Shown: positions 34,617 to 44,203, counted from the stretch's first letter. The stretch: DNA of 64,000 bases from an uncultured Tateyamaria sp. (GCF_947487805.1 NZ_CANKXW010000007.1:1-64000), one strand, 5' to 3'. A program made the numbers and translations. The notes: a model not told the origin generated them from the sequence alone.

Positions 34617-36971
34617 ATGTTGTTTGGACTTGATGGCGTAGAAATTGGCCTGATCATCGTCTTTGTCTGCCTTTTTGGCGGCATCCTTTCCGGGTTCCCG
34701 GTGGCCTTTGCCATCGCCGGGGCCGGGGTCATCTCCTTTGGCATCATCGCGGCCCTAGACAGTGCGGGCCTGCTGATCCACCAGGCCATTGACGAAAGCG
34801 CGCAGGCCTACCGGGACCTCGTGAATTCCGGGATCAAGCCGGACAGTATCAGCGTTTTCCGATACCCCGACCTGCCGCGCATCGGCGAACCGGTCTTTCC
34901 CAAGGGCTGGGAAGTGGCACTGGACCGCAACGTCTCCTTTGTCGTGAACCGCATGAACGAACGGGTGCTGGCCGGTCAGTCGATTGAAACGCTGCTCGCG
35001 GTGCTGATGTTCGTCTTGATGGGCATCACGCTGGAACGCTCCAAGATTGCGAATGACCTGCTGACCACCATGGCGCGTGTCTTTGGCCCGCTGCCGGGCG
35101 GTTTGGCCGTGTCGATTGTTGTGGTGGGCGCGTTCCTGGCGGCGTCCACGGGCATCGTGGGCGCGACCGTGGTGACCATGGGGCTGCTCGCTTTGCCGAC
35201 CATGCTGCGCAACAACTATTCGCCCGAGATTGCAACGGGCGTCATTGCGGCCTCTGGCACGCTGGGGCAGATCATTCCGCCCTCCATCGTGATCGTTCTG
35301 CTGGGTACGCTTGCCGGGGATCTCTATTCCGCGGCACAAGAGGCCCGGGCGCAGTCGGTTGGCTGTACCGACGCACTGACCTATCTGGGCGAGCCTGCGG
35401 TTGTGTCCGTGGGCACGCTGTTCCAGGCGGCGCTGTTGCCGGGCATCCTGTTGGCGCTGCTCTATGCGCTTTATGCCTTTGGCTACGCGATGCTGAACCC
35501 CGAAAAGGCACCGGCGGTGGAAATGGGCACGACCAATGCCGAACCCATCACACGCTCCGAAGGGTTCACATGGTTTCTGGGCGCGCCCGTTCTGATGATC
35601 GTGGGAACCATTCTGCTGGGCAACCTGAACATCGTCGGCAACCAGTCCACGACCGTGTCGGCCTTCTCCGACATCGGTGCGGCGGCCAGCCTGCGGACCA
35701 ATGTCAGCGACGACTGCAAGGTCGCGATGATCGAGCTGCACGGCCAAGAGGCCTGGGACACGGCTGTGGCACAACAGGAAGAGATTGCAGCCGCCGGTGG
35801 CGTGCAGCAATCCGAGCGGCTGACGGAAGACGAGTTTGCCGCAGCCGTGGATGCCAAGGTGGCCGAGGCGGCGCCCATCGGCACGGGCACGGCGGTTCTG
35901 TTGATCCTGCTGGGGCTGATCCTGACCACCGCACGCGGCATAGCACCCAGCCGGGACGCGCGCCCGCTCCTGATCGGAGGGATCGGCGTGGTATTGGCGC
36001 TCTTGGCGGATATCATCCTGATCGGGCCGCTCAACACGGCTGGCTACTATGTGGCGATCATGGCCATCCCCTTTGCCTTGATCATGTACGGCGTTGTCGA
36101 AGGCATTAAACGCTGCGCCCAGAACGAGCTGATCCGCGTGGTGTTCCCGCCGCTGGTTTTGATCGTCGCGGTGCTGGGTTCGATCCTGGGTGGCATCACC
36201 AACCCGACGCCCGCCGCGGCGCTTGGGGCAGGGGGCGCCATCATGCTCGCCGCCTATCGCAAGCTGACCGACATGGACCGCAGCCCCAAAGTGATCATCT
36301 GGTCCACCCTGGCCATCGTGGTCTGTATCCTGATCGGCGTGAATTTTGATCTGCGGATCAATCAGGACAACGTCACGGCACAGAGCTGGTTTGCCTTCTT
36401 CGTAGCCTATGCCGCGTATCTCTATGCGCTGTTTGGCCTGCTGTTCAGCTGCTATATCCTGTGGACCAGCGGCGTGCTGGCTCCGGTTGTGCGCGAGACG
36501 GCCAAGGTGACGTCGATGGTCTTTACCATCCTGATCGGTTCGCAGCTTTTGAACCTCGTGGTCATCTCTTTTGGTGGCGAGCACTATATCCAGCAGTTCC
36601 TGAAATCGTTCGACAACGAATTCACCGTGTTCCTGATCGTGATGCTGGTGCTGTTCATCCTGGGCTTCGTGCTGGACTTCCTCGAGATCATCTACATCGT
36701 CATCCCGATCGTGGGGCCGGTCATCTATGGCGGCACGTTCGATCCCAAATGGGTGACGATCATGATCGCGGTGAACCTGCAGACGTCGTTCCTGACGCCG
36801 CCCTTCGGGTTCGCGCTGTTCTACCTGCGTGGGGTGGCGCCCAAGGAGGTCACGACCGGCCACATCTATCGCGGGATCATCCCGTTTGTGTTGATCCAGG
36901 TGGCGGGGCTTGCACTGTTGTGGACGTTCCCGGGCATTGTCACGCTGGTGCCGGATCTGATCCCGAACTGA
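34617..36971 (+). CDS. TRAP transporter large permease (DctM-like, enlarged)
   Basis: At 784 residues this is nearly twice the usual 425-440 residues of DctM. N-terminal helices (about 8-45) are followed by a soluble insert (about 50-120), then the canonical GATVVTMGLLALPTML and ASGTLGQIIPPSIVIVLLG core (about 175-240), a second large insertion with extra helices (about 280-540), and the second half of the transporter ending NLQTSFLTPPFGFALFYLRGVAP. The enlarged form exists in some alphaproteobacterial TRAP systems. It imports the bound organic acid using the sodium gradient. A terminator follows. Confidence 0.87.
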   Translation: MLFGLDGVEIGLIIVFVCLFGGILSGFPVAFAIAGAGVISFGIIAALDSAGLLIHQAIDESAQAYRDLVNSGIKPDSISVFRYPDLPRIGEPVFPKGWEVALDRNVSFVVNRMNERVLAGQSIETLLAVLMFVLMGITLERSKIANDLLTTMARVFGPLPGGLAVSIVVVGAFLAASTGIVGATVVTMGLLALPTMLRNNYSPEIATGVIAASGTLGQIIPPSIVIVLLGTLAGDLYSAAQEARAQSVGCTDALTYLGEPAVVSVGTLFQAALLPGILLALLYALYAFGYAMLNPEKAPAVEMGTTNAEPITRSEGFTWFLGAPVLMIVGTILLGNLNIVGNQSTTVSAFSDIGAAASLRTNVSDDCKVAMIELHGQEAWDTAVAQQEEIAAAGGVQQSERLTEDEFAAAVDAKVAEAAPIGTGTAVLLILLGLILTTARGIAPSRDARPLLIGGIGVVLALLADIILIGPLNTAGYYVAIMAIPFALIMYGVVEGIKRCAQNELIRVVFPPLVLIVAVLGSILGGITNPTPAAALGAGGAIMLAAYRKLTDMDRSPKVIIWSTLAIVVCILIGVNFDLRINQDNVTAQSWFAFFVAYAAYLYALFGLLFSCYILWTSGVLAPVVRETAKVTSMVFTILIGSQLLNLVVISFGGEHYIQQFLKSFDNEFTVFLIVMLVLFILGFVLDFLEIIYIVIPIVGPVIYGGTFDPKWVTIMIAVNLQTSFLTPPFGFALFYLRGVAPKEVTTGHIYRGIIPFVLIQVAGLALLWTFPGIVTLVPDLIPN

Positions 36972-36995
36972 TCGGATCGCCGTTGATCCAAATGA

Positions 36996-37022
36996 AAAGG
37001 CGGCCCCGCCGGGGCCGCCTTT
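36996..37022 (+). terminator. Rho-independent terminator of the TRAP operon
   Basis: AAAGGCGGCCCC-GCC-GGGGCCGCCTTT is a 12-bp stem with a 3-base loop followed by TGTT. It lies 25 bases after the large-permease stop. Confidence 0.75.
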
Positions 37023-37034
37023 GTTACATGGTCA

Positions 37035-37049
37035 GGGGGCCTTGCCCCC
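37035..37049 (-). terminator. Small GC hairpin after bpt
   Basis: GGGGGC-CTT-GCCCCC forms a 6-bp stem in the convergent gap between the TRAP operon and bpt. No T-run follows on the minus strand. Confidence 0.3.
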
Positions 37050-37102
37050 GTCCTGCGGACTCCCCCAGCATATTTTCGGAACAATGAAGCGGCAGGGCTC
37101 CG

Positions 37103-37924
37103 TCAGGCGGTGGGACGTGTGTCAGGCAGGGAGATGTTTGCAACCTGTTCCGCGATGGGATCGGTCGACAGGGGGTGCGTGTCGGGATGGAAATTCCGCG
37201 GGTCCGTCATTTTTTGCCAGCGCCCGCCGAGATAGACCTCGAGGCCCGAGAACTTGGCCTTGTACCCCATCTTCTGGCTGCCCGGCACCCAGTAGCCGAG
37301 ATAGACGTAAGGCAGGTCGGCCTCGCGCGCGATTTCGATATGGTCAAGGATCATGTGCGTGCCCAGCGACCGGCGGGGCATGTCGGGGGCGTAAAAGCTG
37401 TAGACCATGCTCAGCCCGTCCTGGAGCACATCCGTCAGGCTGACGCCGATCAGGTCTTTTGACCCGTCCGTCTTGGTATATTCGATGACGCGGCTGCGGA
37501 TCGGGGTTTCCTCGATCATTGCGGCAAATTCGAACACGTCCATATCCGCCATGCCACCATCGGCGTGACGGCTGTCGAGATAGGTGCGGAAGAGGTCGTA
37601 TTGATCCTCGGTCGCCCAGGGGGATGTTGCCCGGCGCGCGAGGTCCGTGTTGCGTTTGACCGTGCGGCGCTGGCTCTTGGTGGGTTTGAACGCCGCCACG
37701 TCGATCCGTGCGGACAGGCAGGCGGAGCAATCGGCGCAGGAGGGGCGGTAGAGCACGTTTTGCGACCGCCGAAACCCTTGCTGGCTGAGGCTGTTGTTCA
37801 GCTTTTCCGAGTTCTCGCCTTGCAGCGCCGTGAACAGCTTGCGCTCCATCCTGCCATCCAGATACGGGCAGGGTTGTGGCGCAGTCACATAAAACTGCGG
37901 AGCGAGGGGAAGCGTGTGGCGCAT
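37103..37924 (-). CDS. bpt: Aspartate/glutamate leucyltransferase (arginyltransferase family, N-end rule)
   Basis: This 273-residue enzyme transfers leucine from Leu-tRNA to proteins with N-terminal Asp or Glu, marking them for ClpAP. It has the conserved Cys cluster [11 protein letters not shown] near residue 60, RRTVKRN, and the C-terminal [18 protein letters not shown] core typical of the ATE/Bpt family. The catalytic half is intact. It is convergent with the TRAP operon and 67 bases upstream of the RDD gene region. Confidence 0.92.
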   Translation of the reverse strand: MRHTLPLAPQFYVTAPQPCPYLDGRMERKLFTALQGENSEKLNNSLSQQGFRRSQNVLYRPSCADCSACLSARIDVAAFKPTKSQRRTVKRNTDLARRATSPWATEDQYDLFRTYLDSRHADGGMADMDVFEFAAMIEETPIRSRVIEYTKTDGSKDLIGVSLTDVLQDGLSMVYSFYAPDMPRRSLGTHMILDHIEIAREADLPYVYLGYWVPGSQKMGYKAKFSGLEVYLGGRWQKMTDPRNFHPDTHPLSTDPIAEQVANISLPDTRPTA

Positions 37925-37991
37925 ATCGATCCTGTGCGGGTTGGCGCAGATGATAGCAAGGCTGCCGGTCGTGGCAAGTCCGGAAGCGCGC

Positions 37992-38426
37992 CTATGCGAC
38001 GGCGCGCCGGTTCAGGGCCGCACTGCCCATGAACATGTCCGTCAGACCCTGGCCGCGGTTCGAGGTCATCATCAGAACGATCGAGATCAGTTGCAACGGC
38101 GCCACCGCCCAGCTAACGGTGTAGCCCAGCGTGTGCAGGAAGGCCTGTCCGAGGTCAAAACGTGCCCCCGTTGCATCGCGCAATTCGATCGCCATCAGGC
38201 GCATGCCCCAGGTCGCAGAACGGGTTGCAATGGTCACGGTGCGGTAGATAAACCCAACCACGGCCATCAGCCCGAAAAAGAAAAACAGTGCCAGAAAAGC
38301 GGTAAAGGGCAGCACCACAACGCACATCAGCGCGACGATGATGATGTCGATGACCCATGCGAAAAACCGCTTGGCGGCGACGTCGCGGTAAAACTGAGGC
38401 TGTGTCAAAGGATCGGCAAGGTGCAC
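37992..38426 (-). CDS. RDD family membrane protein
   Basis: A 144-residue protein with an N-terminal [12 protein letters not shown] motif (Arg-Asp of the RDD family), three to four membrane helices and [16 protein letters not shown], the conserved second motif. No ATG fits the frame; the GTG at 38426, ten bases after GGAG, is the best start. RDD proteins are small integral membrane proteins of mostly unknown function, some linked to sodium or cell-envelope homeostasis. Confidence 0.8.
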   Translation of the reverse strand: MHLADPLTQPQFYRDVAAKRFFAWVIDIIIVALMCVVVLPFTAFLALFFFFGLMAVVGFIYRTVTIATRSATWGMRLMAIELRDATGARFDLGQAFLHTLGYTVSWAVAPLQLISIVLMMTSNRGQGLTDMFMGSAALNRRAVA

Positions 38427-38458
38427 GGGGGGAAAACTCCGGGAATGTCTTGGCAGGG

Positions 38459-38486
38459 ACCTGGCCCCGCAGGAACGGGGCCAGGT
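38459..38486 (-). terminator. 11-bp hairpin between DUF2852 and RDD genes
   Basis: ACCTGGCCCCG and CGGGGCCAGGT pair perfectly around a 6-base loop, downstream of the DUF2852 stop. No T-run follows, so it may be a weak terminator or an mRNA-stabilising stem. Confidence 0.45.
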
Positions 38487-38496
38487 GAGGGATCGA

Positions 38497-38898
38497 TCAG
38501 TCTTCGGATTTGGCGGCCTTGGCACGCTCGTCCATGAACTGATCGAATTCCGATTTGTCCTTGGCCTCGCGCAGACGCTCGAGAAAGGCTTCGAAATTGT
38601 GCTGCTCGTCTTCCAGACGGCGCAGCGTATCGGCCTTGTAGGCGTCAAAGGCGGAGTTGCCGGTCGTGCGCATGGTTGTCATCGGATTGACCATGCGGGA
38701 GGAGGATTTCGAAAACATGCGCTTGCTCCAGATCATGTAGAACAGAAGGGCCAGACCAACGGGCCAGAAGAAGATGAAGCCGAGGACCATGGCCGCGATC
38801 CAGGCGCCTTTGCCCTTTTCATCAAGCCAACGCTCGGTCTTGGAAAACCAACCGCCACCGGTATGCGGGGCGGGGGCTGTGGTGGACATGGACGTCAT
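38497..38898 (-). CDS. DUF2852 small membrane protein
   Basis: A 133-residue protein: short N-terminal Ala/Thr/Pro segment, a KGAWIAAMVLGFIFFWPVGLALLFYMIWSKRMF helical region (about 35-65), then a charged coiled-coil-like tail (DAYKADTLRRLEDEQHNFEAFLERLREAKDKSEFDQFM). This matches the DUF2852 family, common in alphaproteobacteria and of unknown function. ATG 38898 follows AAAGG; an in-frame start at 38964 lacks a site. Its 5' region shares the 39016-39034 palindrome with glnE. Confidence 0.8.
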   Translation of the reverse strand: MTSMSTTAPAPHTGGGWFSKTERWLDEKGKGAWIAAMVLGFIFFWPVGLALLFYMIWSKRMFSKSSSRMVNPMTTMRTTGNSAFDAYKADTLRRLEDEQHNFEAFLERLREAKDKSEFDQFMDERAKAAKSED

Positions 38899-39015
38899 TT
38901 TCAAACCTTTCTCGAGGTGGGCGGTGGCCCGGTGGCTGTAACTGTGTATGTGAATGCTCTTCACATTACAAAAGATGGGGGTTTGCGTGAAAGTTGCAAG
39001 GAAAAATGTAAAACT

Positions 39016-39034
39016 ATTTCACATAAAGTGAAAT
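39016..39034. promoter_or_regulatory. Candidate operator ATTTCAC-N5-GTGAAAT
   Basis: A perfect inverted repeat, 7-bp arms with a 5-base spacer, in the AT-rich spacer between DUF2852 (minus) and glnE (plus). Additional GTGAAAG- and TTCACAT-like half-sites lie within about 60 bases upstream. The regulator is unknown. Confidence 0.45.
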
Positions 39035-39132
39035 TTCGAAGCGATTTCAGTGGGTAAGGGCGCTTTCTCGCGGGCGGGCCGTGTGATTTGGAGGCCATTG
39101 ACCTTTGCGCGCGGGCTTTGGATGGTGCGCAT

Positions 39133-41937
39133 ATGCGCCTTGCCGATGCCATTACCAGAGTTCCCCGCCTCTATGATGCGGCGCGTGGTCGGGAGACCCT
39201 GCACCACTATGACATGGATGATGCAAGGCTGCGCGACCTGATCAAAGGCGCGGCAGCGTGCAGCCCTTATCTTGCCAGTCTGATCACCCGAGAGGCTGCG
39301 TGGCTGTCGGACGCGGTGACCGACGTGGACGCGGCGATCGCAGGCGCGCTGACCCCGCCGCAGGGGGATCTGGCCGCAATCAAGCCCGCGCTGCGGCAGG
39401 CCAAGCGGCGTGTCGCCTTGCTTGCGGGGCTCGCTGATCTGGGCGGCGCGTGGTCGCTGGAGCAGGTGACCACTGCGCTGACGCAACTGGCCGACATGGC
39501 GTGCCAGACGGCACTGACCGCCGGATTGCAGGCGCAGATCGCGCGGGGGCGCTTGCCCGAAGGCGACGCGGGGCTCTTTGTGCTGGCGATGGGCAAGATG
39601 GGCGCGTTCGAGCTGAACTATTCCTCCGACATCGACCTCATCTGTCTTTTTGATGAGACGCAACATGCGCCCTCGGACTATCCGACAATCCGCAAGGCCT
39701 GCGTAAAGGCGGTGCAGGACATGTGCGCAGCCCTCAGCGATCTGACAGCCGAGGGCTATGTGTTCCGCACCGACCTGAGGCTGCGCCCGGATCCGGCGGT
39801 GACGCCCGTGGTGCTGTCGACCGGGGCGGCAGAGCGTTATTACGAAAGCCTTGGCCGCACATGGGAACGCGCCGCGTTCATCAAGGCGCGGGTCTGTGCG
39901 GGCAACATGGCCGCGGGCCGGGGCTATCTGAGCGAACTCGGCCCCTTTGTCTGGCGCCGCCACCTGGATTTCGCCGCCGTGCAGGACGCCCATGACATGC
40001 GGCTCGCCATTCGCGCGCACAAGGGCACGGGCGGGCCGATCACCTTGATGGGCCACAATATGAAACTGGGTCGCGGTGGCATTCGAGAGATCGAATTCTT
40101 TACCCAGACCCGCCAGCTGATCGCGGGTGGGCGGGATGCGTCGCTGCGGGTGCGTGGCACGGTCGAGGGGCTGGAACGGCTGGCCGCACGCGGATGGGTG
40201 GACGTCGCAGTCGCTGATGATCTGGCCGACCACTACCGCTTTGCGCGCACGGTCGAACACCGGGTCCAGATGGTGCGCGATGCGCAGACGCATACGCTGC
40301 CTACCTCGCAAGAGGGCTTTGACCGGCTGGCTGCGATGATGGATATGGACCGCGCGGATCTCGAGGGCACGCTGAAACAGCGGCTGTCGGCGGTACACGC
40401 CGAGACCGAAGGTTTCTTTGCGCCCGCCAAGGCGGAGGAGACGCCGAAGCTGGCCCTCGACCCGGCGATGCAGGCTCGCTGGCGCAGCTACCCCGCCTTG
40501 CGCAGCGCGCGGGGGGCGGCGCTTTTTGACCGGATCGAACCCATGCTGCTGGCGCGGCTGGCCGAAACCGCCAAGCCCGAAGAGGCACTTGCCGCCTTTG
40601 ACGGGTTCCTCGCCGGTCTGCCTGCTGGGGTTCAGCTTTTCTCGCTCTTTGACGCCAACCCGCAGCTGGTCGATCTACTGGTCGACATCACCGGCACGTC
40701 GCCCGCGCTGGCCCGCCACCTGTCGCGCAATGCCGCGGTGCTGGATGCGGTGATCGGGGGCAGTTTCTTTGAACCCTGGCCCGGACAGGACGCGCTGGCC
40801 GCCGATGCCGCCGCAAGGCTGGCCGCCGAAGACGACTATGAAACCAAGCTGGACATGATCCGCGCCTGGGCCAAGGAATGGCATTTCCGCATCGGCGTGC
40901 ACCATCTGCGTGAACTCATCACCGCGCGCGAGGCGGGCACGCAATACTCCGACCTCGCCCGCGCGGCCCTGCGCGCACTCTGGCCGGAGGTACAGGCGCA
41001 GTTTGCCAAACGCCACGGCCCCGCACCCGGGCGTGGTGCGGCCATCATCGGCATGGGCAGCCTGGGCGCGCAGCAACTGACCGCGCAATCCGACCTCGAC
41101 CTGATCGTGATCTACGACCCGCTGGATCAGGATGCCTCTGACGGTCCCAAACCGCTGCCCGCGCGTACCTATTATGCCAAACTCACGCAGGCGATGATCA
41201 CCGCCGTCACCGCGCAGACGGCACAAGGCCGGCTGTACGAGGCCGACATGCGCCTGCGCCCCTCCGGCAATCAGGGGCCCGTGGCCACCAGCTGGTCTGC
41301 ATACCAAGCCTACCAACGCAGTGAAGCCTGGCTTTGGGAGCATATGGCGCTGGTGCGCGCTTCTTCGGTGGCGGGGCCGAATGACCTGATGCGCGATGTC
41401 GCGGACCTGCGCGCGGCGATCCTCGCCACCCCGCGGGACCGGGCCGGGACGCTGGCCGAATTGCAAACCATGCGCACCCGTATTTCGAGTGCCAAGCCGC
41501 CCTACGGCATCTGGGACGTCAAGATCGGGCCGGGCCGGTTGCAGGACATCGAATTGCTGGCCCAGGTCGGCACCGTCCTGACCGCCCATGATGGTGCATC
41601 CGTGGCCGACGGTCTGGCGGCCTGCGTCGCAGCGGGCCTGCTGAATGACGCGGATGCGCAATCGCTGGGCGCGATCTATGACATGTTGTGGCGTGTCCAG
41701 ATGGCCTCGCGCTTGCTCAGCACGGCCCCGGTGCGCGCGGATGATCTGGGCGCGGGCGGGGCGGCGGTGCTGTTGCGCGCGGTAGAGGTGGACACCTTGG
41801 AGGCGGCCGAGACCACGCTGGCAGCGGCCTATGCACAAAGCACGGCGCTGATGGAACAGGCCATCGCGGCCACGAACGAAGGAGATGCAGATGCCGAGCA
41901 AAGGCGGACCACTGGATCCCAAGGGCCTGATCTTTGA
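39133..41937 (+). CDS. glnE: Bifunctional glutamine synthetase adenylyltransferase/deadenylylase
   Basis: GlnE adds AMP to, and removes it from, glutamine synthetase in response to PII, coupling nitrogen status to glutamine synthesis. This 934-residue protein has two nucleotidyltransferase domains, with GKMGAFELNYSSDIDLI in the N-terminal half and GMGSLGAQQLTAQSDLDLIVIYD in the C-terminal half, plus GHNMKLGRGGIREIEFFTQ. The ATG at 39133 gives the family start (MRLADAITRVPRLYD); a TTG 45 bases upstream is open but less likely. The 92-residue gene overlaps its 3' end. Confidence 0.95.
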   Translation: MRLADAITRVPRLYDAARGRETLHHYDMDDARLRDLIKGAAACSPYLASLITREAAWLSDAVTDVDAAIAGALTPPQGDLAAIKPALRQAKRRVALLAGLADLGGAWSLEQVTTALTQLADMACQTALTAGLQAQIARGRLPEGDAGLFVLAMGKMGAFELNYSSDIDLICLFDETQHAPSDYPTIRKACVKAVQDMCAALSDLTAEGYVFRTDLRLRPDPAVTPVVLSTGAAERYYESLGRTWERAAFIKARVCAGNMAAGRGYLSELGPFVWRRHLDFAAVQDAHDMRLAIRAHKGTGGPITLMGHNMKLGRGGIREIEFFTQTRQLIAGGRDASLRVRGTVEGLERLAARGWVDVAVADDLADHYRFARTVEHRVQMVRDAQTHTLPTSQEGFDRLAAMMDMDRADLEGTLKQRLSAVHAETEGFFAPAKAEETPKLALDPAMQARWRSYPALRSARGAALFDRIEPMLLARLAETAKPEEALAAFDGFLAGLPAGVQLFSLFDANPQLVDLLVDITGTSPALARHLSRNAAVLDAVIGGSFFEPWPGQDALAADAAARLAAEDDYETKLDMIRAWAKEWHFRIGVHHLRELITAREAGTQYSDLARAALRALWPEVQAQFAKRHGPAPGRGAAIIGMGSLGAQQLTAQSDLDLIVIYDPLDQDASDGPKPLPARTYYAKLTQAMITAVTAQTAQGRLYEADMRLRPSGNQGPVATSWSAYQAYQRSEAWLWEHMALVRASSVAGPNDLMRDVADLRAAILATPRDRAGTLAELQTMRTRISSAKPPYGIWDVKIGPGRLQDIELLAQVGTVLTAHDGASVADGLAACVAAGLLNDADAQSLGAIYDMLWRVQMASRLLSTAPVRADDLGAGGAAVLLRAVEVDTLEAAETTLAAAYAQSTALMEQAIAATNEGDADAEQRRTTGSQGPDL

Positions 41938-42169
41938 GGCCTACCAGATCGATGGCATCACCAAACCCGAATGCCGCAGCATCTTTCTGGACTGGGCGCT
42001 CAGCCTCGGCGACGGCATCACGCCGCAAGCCGCGATTGCGGAATTGCTGACGGTCTACGAAGGGGCCAACCCCGAACACCCCATGACACAGGTGCTGACC
42101 GAAGGGCTCGATAGCATAGCCCAACCGCGCCGCCGCGGCGGCTGGCGCAGCCGGTCGCGACCGCACTGA
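41891..42169 (+). CDS. Small conserved hypothetical protein overlapping glnE
   Basis: A 92-residue protein beginning MPSKGGPLDPKGLIFEAYQIDGIT. It is helical and ends with an Arg-rich tail (QPRRRGGWRSRSR). The start lies in the last 47 bases of glnE in another frame; AAGGAG is six bases upstream. I do not recognise a domain. Its position and coupling suggest a conserved partner of glnE. Confidence 0.6.
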   Translation: MPSKGGPLDPKGLIFEAYQIDGITKPECRSIFLDWALSLGDGITPQAAIAELLTVYEGANPEHPMTQVLTEGLDSIAQPRRRGGWRSRSRPH

Positions 42170-42198
42170 CCCGTCCACACCGCGCCATGAAACAATCC

Positions 42199-42228
42199 CG
42201 CAATTGAACCTTTCTTGTCTCAATTGCG
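42199..42228. repeat. Inverted repeat CGCAATTGA/TCAATTGCG
   Basis: Two perfect 9-base arms with a 12-base spacer (42199-42207 and 42220-42228), between the glnE-overlapping gene and the lipoprotein gene. They could form a hairpin terminator or a regulator site. The T-rich loop is unusual in this GC-rich context. Confidence 0.4.
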
Positions 42229-42298
42229 CCTCAAATCGAGGTCATCTCTGGGTCGGAGAAGAAAAAGCGTGCCAAAGCGCACGGATCGGAGACTTGAG

Positions 42299-42955
42299 AT
42301 GAAACGCATCAAACTGGTTCTGTTGCTTGTAATGGGTGGCCTCGTTTCGGCCTGTGCAAACACCAACGTTGCCTCCCGCAACGTGCCTTTCGAAGGTGCA
42401 CCGCTGTCCGCCGCACCCAGCGTCGGCTTCGTGCCTGCCCTGAGCGGCGTCCGGGTCGAGAACATCACCGTCCGCGTGCCCCGCAGCCTGACGGTTTCCG
42501 AAGCAAACCGTTATCTGCCCGCCGGTGACATCGTCTGGCGCGAGGACCCGATCGGCGACCGCCACGCACAGGTCGCACAGATCTTCCACGACGCCCTGTC
42601 GCGCGGCACCGAAGCACTGGACGGCACCACGCCCGTTGCACTGGACATTGAGGTCAGCCGCTTTCACGCCCTGACGGAAAAGGCGCGCTACACCACCGGC
42701 GGTGTGCACAACATCACCTTTTCGCTCATCCTGCGCGATCCCGAAACCGGCGCTATCCTGAGCGACGCAAAGCACATCCGCGCCGATCTGGACGCCTTTG
42801 GTGGCAAACAGGCGCTGCAAGCCGAAGCCCGCGGCCTCACCCAGAAAGTCCGCATCAGCAACCACCTCGCCGAAGTGATCCGGCAGGAGCTGACCACAGA
42901 GAAAGGGTTCGAGAACCCGCGCCTCGGCCTGATCCAGGCGATGAACCAAATCTGA
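42299..42955 (+). CDS. Putative lipoprotein
   Basis: This 218-residue protein begins MKRIKLVLLLVMGGLVSAC, a signal peptide with a lipobox (SAC, Cys19). The mature part is beta-rich with FPAGDIVWREDPIGDRHAQVAQIF-like motifs and no known catalytic site. It would sit in the inner or outer membrane facing the periplasm. GGAG seven bases before ATG 42299 and the signal peptide decide this start. The family is unassigned by eye. It is flanked by glnE and rlmI genes, with no obvious functional link. Confidence 0.75.
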   Translation: MKRIKLVLLLVMGGLVSACANTNVASRNVPFEGAPLSAAPSVGFVPALSGVRVENITVRVPRSLTVSEANRYLPAGDIVWREDPIGDRHAQVAQIFHDALSRGTEALDGTTPVALDIEVSRFHALTEKARYTTGGVHNITFSLILRDPETGAILSDAKHIRADLDAFGGKQALQAEARGLTQKVRISNHLAEVIRQELTTEKGFENPRLGLIQAMNQI

Positions 42956-42994
42956 CCTTTCACAGGTCACCGGAACGGACTAGAGGAGGGCGCT

Positions 42995-44203
42995 ATGACA
43001 GCGCCCTCTTTTGCATCCGACCGCCCCGCAATCCGCATGCGTCCCAAGACGGACGCGCGCCGCATCCGCCACGGGTTTCCCTGGGCCTATGCCAACGAGG
43101 TCGTCACCGACCGCCGCACCAAGGCGATGCAGCCGGGCACGCTGGCCGTCTTGCAGGATGAAAACCGCGCGCCCATCGCCCTTGTCGCCGTCAACCCGGT
43201 GTCCAAGATCATCGCCCGCGTGATCGACAGCAATGTCGAGGCCGATGTGGACACCGCGTGGTTCGCGACACGGCTGACCCGCGCGCTGGATCTGCGCAAC
43301 CGGCTCTTTGATGCACCATATTATCGCCTGATCCACGCCGAGGCCGACGGCCTGCCGGGCCTTGTGATCGACCGGTTCGGGGACACCTGCGTGATCCAGC
43401 CCAACGCGGCCTGGGTCGAGGCGCGGCTCGACCTGCTGTTGCAGGCTCTGGTTGATGTGACCGGCGTGACCAATGTCATCAAGAACGCCAGCGGGCGTAC
43501 ACGCGTGCTCGAAGGGTTGGACGATGTCAGCGTGGTTCTGACCGGGCAGGCGCCCGATGCGCCGCTGCCGGTGCCGATGAACGGTGCCACCTATATGGCC
43601 GATGTGATGGGTGGGCAGAAAACCGGCCTCTTCTTTGACCAACGCCCCAACCACGCCTTTGCCGCGCGATTTGCGCCGGGCGCGCGGGTGCTTGACGTGT
43701 TCTCCCATGTGGGCGGCTTTGGCCTGGCGGCGCTGGCAAACGGGGCCGCCTCGGCGCTCTGCGTTGATGGTTCCGCGCCCGCGCTGGAGCTTGCGACCTT
43801 GGGCGCAGCAGAGATGGGGCAGGCGGACGCACTCAACATCCGCCAGGGTGATGCGTTCGACTTGCTCACAGAGCTTGGCACCGATGGCGCGGAGTTCGAC
43901 CTCGTGATCTGCGACCCGCCTGCCTTTGCGCCCGCCAAACCCGCGTTGGAGGCTGGTCTGCGCGCCTATGAACGGATCGCCCGGCTGGCCACGCCACTGG
44001 TCGCACCGGGGGGCATCCTTGTGCTGTGCAGCTGCTCGCATGCCGCCGACCTGACCCGGTTCCGCACCGCCTGCCTGCGTGGCATCGGACGGGCCGGACG
44101 CGCGCCTGCCTTGCTGCATACCGGTTTTGCCGGGCCTGATCATCCGTTGCTGCCGCAACTGGCCGAAAGTGGGTATCTCAAGGCGCTGTTCTTCCGGGTA
44201 TGA
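42995..44203 (+). CDS. SAM-dependent rRNA methyltransferase, RlmI-like
   Basis: This 402-residue protein has an N-terminal PUA-like domain (about 15-90, RPAIRMRPKTDARRIRHGFPWAY) and a C-terminal class I methyltransferase fold with VLDVFSHVGGFGLAAL (SAM motif I), DGSAPALE, and the catalytic DPPAFA. RlmI methylates C5 of cytosine in 23S rRNA (m5C1962 in E. coli), a reaction that uses a Cys in the LCSCSHA segment seen here. The stop codon overlaps the start of the PIN gene (ATGA). Confidence 0.88.
   Translation: MTAPSFASDRPAIRMRPKTDARRIRHGFPWAYANEVVTDRRTKAMQPGTLAVLQDENRAPIALVAVNPVSKIIARVIDSNVEADVDTAWFATRLTRALDLRNRLFDAPYYRLIHAEADGLPGLVIDRFGDTCVIQPNAAWVEARLDLLLQALVDVTGVTNVIKNASGRTRVLEGLDDVSVVLTGQAPDAPLPVPMNGATYMADVMGGQKTGLFFDQRPNHAFAARFAPGARVLDVFSHVGGFGLAALANGAASALCVDGSAPALELATLGAAEMGQADALNIRQGDAFDLLTELGTDGAEFDLVICDPPAFAPAKPALEAGLRAYERIARLATPLVAPGGILVLCSCSHAADLTRFRTACLRGIGRAGRAPALLHTGFAGPDHPLLPQLAESGYLKALFFRV

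Noticed and set aside
34755-36863. A 702-codon minus-strand frame opposite the TRAP large permease.
   Set aside because: His/Gln/Arg-rich translation with no domain; shadow of hydrophobic codons.
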